From NCBI GenBank assembly GCA_021781855.1, contig JAJXWC010000070.1, positions 1 through 10,719 on the forward strand: a stretch of DNA of 10,719 nucleotides, read 5' to 3'. Each line of letters opens with the position of its first letter. The first letter of the stretch is position 1. Both the position numbers and the translations under genes were made by a program. Shown piece by piece: positions 6,544-10,719 of this stretch. The stretch is from Bacillota bacterium. Its GTDB lineage: Bacteria; Bacillota; Bacilli; Lactobacillales; Streptococcaceae. The notes below the pieces were generated by a model. The model made no database searches and had not been told where the DNA came from. It was given only the letters and a program-made list of their open reading frames with translations.

Positions 6544-6677
6544 ACTGGACTAATAAAAAAGTTTTCTGCTCCAAATAAAGCGTCTCTCCTAAAATAGCGC
6601 CATACAAATTGCGAGAGATGAAGTAAGTTCTCTAATTTTGACCATCTGGTCAAATAAAAAAGCTGTTTGCTCCAAAT
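6544..6677. repeat. 33-nt direct repeat, 101 nt apart, overlapping the srtA terminator
   Basis: Segments 6544-6576 and 6645-6677 match at 27 of 33 positions and share AATAAAAAAG and TGCTCCAAAT. The second copy is the distal arm of the working terminator. The first has no partner arm, so it looks like a decayed terminator copy. Confidence 0.65.
6637..6654. repeat. 18-bp dyad TTTGACCA-tc-TGGTCAAA
   Basis: A perfect 8-bp inverted repeat with a 2-bp centre, just past the srtA terminator. A related sequence in the other orientation (ATTTGAACCAGATG, 6511-6524) lies 118 bp away. It could be a protein-binding dyad or the end of a small repeat element. Confidence 0.5.
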
Positions 6678-6700
6678 CTTCAGAACAAAACAGCTTTTTT
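6656..6700 (-). terminator. Intrinsic terminator of srtA, possibly bidirectional
   Basis: AAAAAAGCTGTTT (6656-6668) and AAACAGCTTTTTT (6688-6700) form a 13-bp stem around a 19-nt loop. The T-run lies on the far side of the stem in either direction. The stem begins 2 nt after the srtA stop codon. Confidence 0.9.
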
Positions 6701-6702
6701 AT

Positions 6703-7446
6703 TTAACGTGATATCTGATTATACTTTTCTCCAAATGCATTGAGCATATCTTTCGTTGCCGCTGAAAATTTAACTTCTTTGACAAATTCTCCTTGGACGA
6801 CAATCCGATTCGGTGAATTCCGTGTCTCACAAGTAACGAGTGTAACCATTATTTTTCCCGGCACATCGTTAATAACTTCGACATGGCTGGCATTTAAAAT
6901 TCGTACAGAATCAACTTTATACTGATAAACGTTGATTTTGTCCGTCAAATAAACAGTCATTCCATTTTTGACATTCTCAAGCGGTGTAAAAAGCAAGCCT
7001 TGGTTGATGTTAAAACCACTTACTGTATGACTCGCCAGTGCATAGTTTCCCTTCCCCATGACTTGGTCAGGTTTCATTGTTCCTGCCCCATAAAGTAAGG
7101 AAGTATTGCTAACTCCACGGAAGATTGGTAGATTTATTCCCACTTGAGGAACGGCAACACCACCAATGACAGGAAGAGCCTGATTACTCAGTTGGGCAGC
7201 CAAAACTGATTGGAAACTTGCAGGTTGCACAGCCTCAAAATCAAAACTCGCATCAGCTGAATTGTTTTTCTTCATTTCTTCTGCGGTAACATTGACAATC
7301 CGGTAGCGATTCTGATTTAAACCAATTAGAAAATTACGAATAGGTTGGTTGAAAATTAAAACCAAACCAATCAAAAATAAGAGAAGAATCAATAAGTTGA
7401 CAAGCCGGCGGCGCCATTTTTTCTTCGATTTCTCTTCTTTTGTCAT
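6703..7446 (-). CDS. srtA: Class A sortase
   Basis: A membrane-anchored transpeptidase of 247 residues that cleaves LPXTG sorting signals and links surface proteins to the cell wall. A basic N-terminus (KKKWRRR) precedes one membrane segment (about 15-32), giving an N-in, C-out protein. The catalytic triad is visible: His140 in ALASHT, Cys206 in TLVTC and Arg214 in NRIVV. Length is normal for SrtA. The frame extends 20 codons further upstream, but the ATG at 7446 has a near-perfect GGAGGAGG ribosome site and the upstream part contains the promoter, so 7446 is the start. The gene has its own promoter in the 75-nt gap after apbE and an intrinsic terminator right after the stop. In streptococci srtA usually follows gyrA directly; here apbE sits between them. 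Confidence 0.96.
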   Translation of the reverse strand: MTKEEKSKKKWRRRLVNLLILLLFLIGLVLIFNQPIRNFLIGLNQNRYRIVNVTAEEMKKNNSADASFDFEAVQPASFQSVLAAQLSNQALPVIGGVAVPQVGINLPIFRGVSNTSLLYGAGTMKPDQVMGKGNYALASHTVSGFNINQGLLFTPLENVKNGMTVYLTDKINVYQYKVDSVRILNASHVEVINDVPGKIMVTLVTCETRNSPNRIVVQGEFVKEVKFSAATKDMLNAFGEKYNQISR

Positions 7447-7458
7447 ATTGCCTCCTCC

Positions 7459-7491
7459 AAAAGTGTTCGTAAATCGAATTGTAACACTTTT
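7459..7491. promoter_or_regulatory. Inverted repeat over the srtA -10 and start point
   Basis: AAAAGTGTT (7459-7467) and AACACTTTT (7483-7491) form perfect 9-bp arms separated by 15 bp. The pair brackets the -10 box and predicted start of transcription. One arm lies upstream of the start point, so this would act as DNA (operator) rather than as an RNA hairpin. No regulator can be named. Confidence 0.45.
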
Positions 7492-7506
7492 TTGACAAAA
7501 TATCAA
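7478..7506 (-). promoter_or_regulatory. Sigma-70-type promoter of srtA
   Basis: On the minus strand TTGATA (7506-7501), a 17-nt spacer and TACAAT (7483-7478) give 5/6 matches to both consensus boxes. Start of transcription would be near 7471, leaving a leader of about 25 nt with a strong ribosome site. Confidence 0.8.
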
Positions 7507-7521
7507 ATGATTTACTTTAAA

Positions 7522-8604
7522 TCATTTTAAATCACTGATATTACCGATTTTGTAGGCAGAATTCGTCAACTCAAATTTATTTTTCAGACCTGATGTCAAA
7601 TAAACATTATTGTCACGGTCCACAAAAACAGCCTGAACATTCTTCATTTTCTCAACATATTCATAGCCTTTCTTCGTTCCAAGCGCATAAATCAATGTTG
7701 ATAAACCATCACCGTTAGTTGAGTCTTCACCAGAAATCAGCAGCGTAATACTTGCAATATCATTGTCAAACGGATAACCTGTTTTTGGATTAAGAATGTG
7801 TGAATATTTATGTCCGTCAACTTCAAGATAGCGTTCATAAATTCCTGACGTATTGACATGCTGATTGGCAGCCAGAAGAATTCCTAGCTGATTGCCTTGC
7901 GGGTCATTGGGGTCTTTGATACCAATTTTCCACGGGTCAGTCGCCCCACGCGGTGAATCACCGATGACATAAATCGAGCTAGAACCAAGATTAACAATTC
8001 CCGTTGTTACACCGTCTTTTTTGAGCAAATCGACCATTTTCATAGCGACAAAGCCTTTAGTAATTGAGCCTAAGTCCAGCTTCGCCCCTTTTTTCGTCAA
8101 ATAAACCGTCTGTGCCGCGTCATCAAATTTGATGAACTGATAATTGATAAGAGGTAAAGCAGCATTAATCTCTGCTTGCGACGGCTTTCTTGCATCAGGG
8201 AAGCCAATCCGCCACATGCTTGTCAGCGGTCCAATCGTAATATCATAACCCAAATTTTTCGCTGAATAATTATACCCATCTTTAATCAAATCGTAAATAC
8301 CAGTTGATACTTTGACAGGTTTTCCAGAACCTGCAGCGTTATTGATTGCATCAATTTCTGAGCCTTTTTGATTGACTGTAGCTAGAGTGTTATATTGAAC
8401 AGGAATTTTGAGCGCATCAGCAACCGCTTTTTCTTTGCCCTTATCATAAACCGTAACTTGTACGAAAGTCCCCATTGTCGTTTCATCTTGAGAAATTGGC
8501 GTTTTTAGCAAATTTCGTTGCACTGTGTTTTTTGCTTGATTGGAACAAGCAGCCAAACTTATCAGTCCGACTGCCATTCCCAAAAATAATATAAATTTTT
8601 TCAT
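7522..8604 (-). CDS. apbE: FAD:protein FMN transferase, ApbE family lipoprotein
   Basis: An exported enzyme that moves FMN from FAD onto a Thr or Ser of extracytoplasmic flavoproteins. From the ATG at 8604 it has 360 residues. It opens with a lipoprotein signal peptide (MKKFILFLG..., lipobox LAAC, Cys20), so it should be anchored to the outer face of the membrane. Family blocks follow: TMGTFVQVTVYD, YDITIGPLTSMWRIG, DLGSITKGFVAMKM, NLGSSSIYVIG, HILNPKTGYPF and a metal-binding GDGLSTLIYALG near the C-terminus. The frame extends 16 codons to an ATG overlapping the gyrA stop, but this would hide the signal peptide, so 8604 is preferred despite a weak ribosome site. No target flavoprotein is encoded in the window. 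The gene sits between gyrA and srtA, 44 nt from the former and 75 nt from the latter. Confidence 0.95.
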   Translation of the reverse strand: MKKFILFLGMAVGLISLAACSNQAKNTVQRNLLKTPISQDETTMGTFVQVTVYDKGKEKAVADALKIPVQYNTLATVNQKGSEIDAINNAAGSGKPVKVSTGIYDLIKDGYNYSAKNLGYDITIGPLTSMWRIGFPDARKPSQAEINAALPLINYQFIKFDDAAQTVYLTKKGAKLDLGSITKGFVAMKMVDLLKKDGVTTGIVNLGSSSIYVIGDSPRGATDPWKIGIKDPNDPQGNQLGILLAANQHVNTSGIYERYLEVDGHKYSHILNPKTGYPFDNDIASITLLISGEDSTNGDGLSTLIYALGTKKGYEYVEKMKNVQAVFVDRDNNVYLTSGLKNKFELTNSAYKIGNISDLK

Positions 8605-8617
8605 TTTTTCTTCGGAA

Positions 8618-8646
8618 AAGCTATCATTTTTTGATAGCCTTGTCAA
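8618..8646 (-). promoter_or_regulatory. Candidate apbE promoter in the gyrA-apbE gap
   Basis: The minus strand has a perfect TTGACA (8646-8641), a 17-nt spacer and a weak TAGCTT (8623-8618) with an extended TG. The start point would be only about six bases before the apbE ATG. The site overlaps a 7-bp hairpin, so a promoter and a terminator reading compete for the same bases. Confidence 0.35.
8620..8638 (-). terminator. Small hairpin after gyrA, weak terminator or attenuator
   Basis: GCTATCA (8620-8626) and TGATAGC (8632-8638) form a 7-bp stem with a 5-nt loop. On the transcribed strand only four T follow (TTTTCC), so termination would be partial at best. It lies between the gyrA stop and the apbE start. 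Confidence 0.4.
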
Positions 8647-8648
8647 AT

Positions 8649-10719
8649 TCATTCCTCTGTCAAATCTTCATCTGTTTCGGCACGTTCAACCAATTCATCC
8701 AAAGTTTCATCATGTTGACCGTCAAATTCATCTGTTAAATTTTCATCAGATTTAATCGTTTCGTCAACAACCTCTTCTTCATCTTCATCAGATTCAGCTT
8801 CAACTAAAGCAAAAGTCACAATTTGTGCTGTATCGTCCAGCTTCATGACTTTCACTCCTTGCGCCGCACGACCAGTTTGTGATATATTCTGCACATTTGT
8901 CCGAATAATCACTCCTGTGTCCGTGATAACCATGATGTCTTCGTCGCCATTAATTGCCGTCAGCCCAGCCAACTTGCCTGTACGTGCGGTAATGTTCATT
9001 ACTTTAATTCCTTTACCGCCACGCCCTTTAGTAGGATATTCGCTTGCTGCAGTACGCTTGCCCAGACCATTCTCTGAAATTACTAGCACTTCTTGTGTAT
9101 CATCAATCGTTGAAGTACCGACTACAAAGTCGCCCTCACGCAGATTAACTCCCTTCACACCTGTCGCACTTCGGCCCATATCGCGCACAATTTCACTCTT
9201 GAAGCGTACAGAGAAGCCGTTATGTGTACCGATGATAATTTCGTCATCTCCCGTTGTACGCAAAACGTTAATCAACTCATCACCGTCACGCAAATTCAAA
9301 GCTTTCAGTCCATTTGTCCGAATATTAGCAAATTGCTCCGTTGCTGTCCGCTTAACTAAGCCGTTTCTTGTTGTAAAGAACAAGTATTTTGCTGCTTGGT
9401 CACGGTCAACATTAATAATCGTAGCAATTTTTTCGCCTTCATCCAATTTAAGAAGATTCACAATCGGCAATCCTTTCGCTGTCCGACCATATTCAGGAAT
9501 TTCATAGGCTTTCATCCGATAAACGCGTCCCAGATTGGTAAAGAACAGCAAATGGTCATGCGTTGAAGTCGAAACTAAATGCTGAACAAAGTCATCATCG
9601 CTCATCCCCATACCTTGCACCCCGCGGCCACCACGATTTTGTGCACGGAACTCGTCATTGGCCAATCGTTTAATATAACCTTTATTTGAAAGCGTAATCA
9701 AGACATCTTCTTCTTCAATCAAATCTTCATCATCAATATTTAGCACATCACCGACCAGTAATTCGGTCCGTCTTGGGTCTGCAAATTTGCGCTTAATTTC
9801 TTCCATTTCATCGCGAATAATGGTTTTCACGCGCTCTGGTTTCGCCAAAATATCCGCCAAGTCTGCAATCAAAGCCAATAGTTCTTGGTATTCAGCTTCA
9901 ATCTTGTCGCGTTCCAAGCCTGTCAATCGCCGTAAGCGCATATCCAAAATCGCCTGCGATTGTTTCTCAGAAAGTGCAAATTCGCTCATCATTGCAGCTT
10001 GCGCGACTGCATCTGTTTCTGACTCCCGAATAATATGAATAATTCGGTCAATATTGTCTAGTGCAATCCGCAAGCCTTCCAAGATGTGTGCCCGTGCTTC
10101 AGCTCGTGCTTTATCAAAAGCTGTCCGACGCGTTACCACTTCAATCTGGTGTTCAATGTAGTCCACCAAAATTTGCTTCAAAGAGAGGACTTTCGGTGTC
10201 CCTTTTTCAATCGCCAGCATATTAAAGCCAAAGGAAGTCTGCAAAGCCGTCAACTTAAACAAGTTATTCAGCACCACCGCAGCAGAAGCATCCCGTCGTA
10301 CTTCGACAATTAATCTGATTCCTTCGCGATTAGATTCATCTCGGCAAGCCGTTACGCCGTCAATCCGTTTTTCCTGTGCCAAGCGTACAATATGTTCATG
10401 CACTTTTGCTTTATTGACCATATAAGGAAATTCAGTTACAACGATTCGCTCTTTTCCATTAGGAAGCTCTTCGATATGCGTTTTCGCCCGTAAAGTGATT
10501 GAGCCTTTTCCTGTTTCATAGGCACGACGAATTCCTGCTTTTCCCATGACAATACCGCCAGTTGGAAAATCGGGTCCTGGCAGAACTTTCATCAAATCAG
10601 TCGTTGTAGCTTCCGGATTTTCCATCAACATATCGACTGCCGCAATAGTTTCTCCCAGATTGTGCGGCGGAATATTTGTTGCCATTCCCACCGCAATTCC
10701 TGTTGTGACATTGTCCAGT
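8649..10719 (-). CDS. gyrA: DNA gyrase subunit A, 3' part
   Basis: Gyrase A breaks and rejoins DNA to introduce negative supercoils with GyrB. The last 689 residues are visible; the frame is open to the right edge, so the 5' end, including the catalytic Tyr and the quinolone-resistance region, is outside. The visible part begins in the breakage-reunion domain (TTGIAVGMATNIPPHNL), passes the coiled-coil and C-gate (SEKQSQAILDMRLRRLTGLE) and enters the C-terminal beta-pinwheel. QNRGGRG at 9621-9641 is the GyrA box, which separates GyrA from ParC. The protein ends in a strongly acidic tail of about 45 residues (codons at roughly 8652-8787). The stop TGA at 8649-8651 overlaps an upstream ATG in the apbE frame. 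Confidence 0.98.
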   Translation of the reverse strand, partial: LDNVTTGIAVGMATNIPPHNLGETIAAVDMLMENPEATTTDLMKVLPGPDFPTGGIVMGKAGIRRAYETGKGSITLRAKTHIEELPNGKERIVVTEFPYMVNKAKVHEHIVRLAQEKRIDGVTACRDESNREGIRLIVEVRRDASAAVVLNNLFKLTALQTSFGFNMLAIEKGTPKVLSLKQILVDYIEHQIEVVTRRTAFDKARAEARAHILEGLRIALDNIDRIIHIIRESETDAVAQAAMMSEFALSEKQSQAILDMRLRRLTGLERDKIEAEYQELLALIADLADILAKPERVKTIIRDEMEEIKRKFADPRRTELLVGDVLNIDDEDLIEEEDVLITLSNKGYIKRLANDEFRAQNRGGRGVQGMGMSDDDFVQHLVSTSTHDHLLFFTNLGRVYRMKAYEIPEYGRTAKGLPIVNLLKLDEGEKIATIINVDRDQAAKYLFFTTRNGLVKRTATEQFANIRTNGLKALNLRDGDELINVLRTTGDDEIIIGTHNGFSVRFKSEIVRDMGRSATGVKGVNLREGDFVVGTSTIDDTQEVLVISENGLGKRTAASEYPTKGRGGKGIKVMNITARTGKLAGLTAINGDEDIMVITDTGVIIRTNVQNISQTGRAAQGVKVMKLDDTAQIVTFALVEAESDEDEEEVVDETIKSDENLTDEFDGQHDETLDELVERAETDEDLTEE
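9828..9834 (-). other. Lactococcal Chi heptamer
   Basis: The minus strand reads GCGCGTG, the Chi sequence described for L. lactis, at which the RexAB nuclease-helicase is turned into a recombination-promoting enzyme. It lies inside gyrA. A single heptamer may occur by chance; its meaning depends on the organism being a Lactococcus. Confidence 0.4.

Larger units (their letters stand above)
5904..6702. other. 799-nt gene-free region with hairpins and repeats
   Basis: No open frame with a ribosome site and family resemblance is visible on either strand. The pcrA-proximal two thirds (about 5950-6430) are dense in short inverted repeats: a 7-bp hairpin at 5960-5976, an interrupted one at 6017-6050, a very strong one at 6071-6102, two GAGAG/CTCTC hairpins in a 51-nt periodic repeat, a CTAC/GTAG stem at 6271-6282, CCGAC/GTCGG at 6328-6341, and GAAG/CTTC at 6394-6407. 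The srtA-proximal third (6480-6702) holds two -10 boxes on the minus strand, a duplicated terminator-like segment, a dyad, and the srtA terminator. It does not show the conserved elements of RNase P RNA, tmRNA or SRP RNA. It may be a long structured leader of pcrA, a small-RNA locus or a cluster of dispersed repeats. Confidence 0.8.

Noticed and set aside
5904..6702. RNase P RNA, tmRNA or SRP RNA in the gap
   Set aside because: I looked for the conserved RNase P core (GAGGAAAGTCC-like) and the tmRNA tag-reading sequence on both strands and found neither.
7447..7506. 20-codon N-terminal extension of SrtA
   Set aside because: It covers the promoter and ribosome site, and the ATG at 7446 has a near-perfect GGAGGAGG.
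8605..8652. 16-codon N-terminal extension of ApbE from the ATG overlapping the gyrA stop
   Set aside because: It would place charged residues before the lipoprotein signal peptide, and its ribosome site touches the ATG.
8845..9507. 220-codon plus-strand open frame
   Set aside because: It lies fully antisense to gyrA, whose protein is strongly conserved; the translation has no recognisable domain and no ribosome site.

Overview
The window comes from a low-GC Gram-positive of the Streptococcaceae, most likely a Lactococcus. The grounds are the protein sequences of GyrA, SrtA and PcrA, the closeness of gyrA and srtA (a streptococcal/lactococcal arrangement), the AGGAGG-type ribosome sites, and one copy of the lactococcal Chi heptamer. 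I cannot name the species. No phage, insertion sequence, CRISPR array, tRNA or rRNA gene is visible.

All nine genes lie on the minus strand, so the window is read right to left. First come gyrA (3' part only), apbE (exported flavin transferase lipoprotein) and srtA (class A sortase). srtA has its own good promoter and ends in a strong intrinsic terminator. Next is a gene-free stretch of about 800 bases (5904-6702), full of hairpins and short repeats. After it come pcrA, a Nudix hydrolase gene, tag, truB, ribF and an L-lactate-dehydrogenase-like gene that runs off the left edge. Several junctions are very tight: pcrA/Nudix 1 nt, truB/ribF 6 nt, ribF/ldh-like 1 nt. Two wider gaps, Nudix/tag and tag/truB, contain possible regulatory sequence.

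The left half is largely genome and RNA maintenance: a UvrD-type helicase, a nucleotide-pool-cleaning Nudix enzyme, 3-methyladenine glycosylase, tRNA pseudouridine synthase, and FMN/FAD synthesis. The FAD made by RibF is the donor used outside the membrane by ApbE, whose gene is also in this window. The right half is gyrase plus two cell-surface enzymes.

Most of the window is ordinary housekeeping sequence. The points most worth a second look are the structured, repeat-rich region 5904-6702 upstream of pcrA, the altered active site of the LDH-like protein (3-residue longer loop, Glu for the catalytic-dyad Asp), a possible leaderless start for truB, and operator-like dyads at the srtA and tag promoters.
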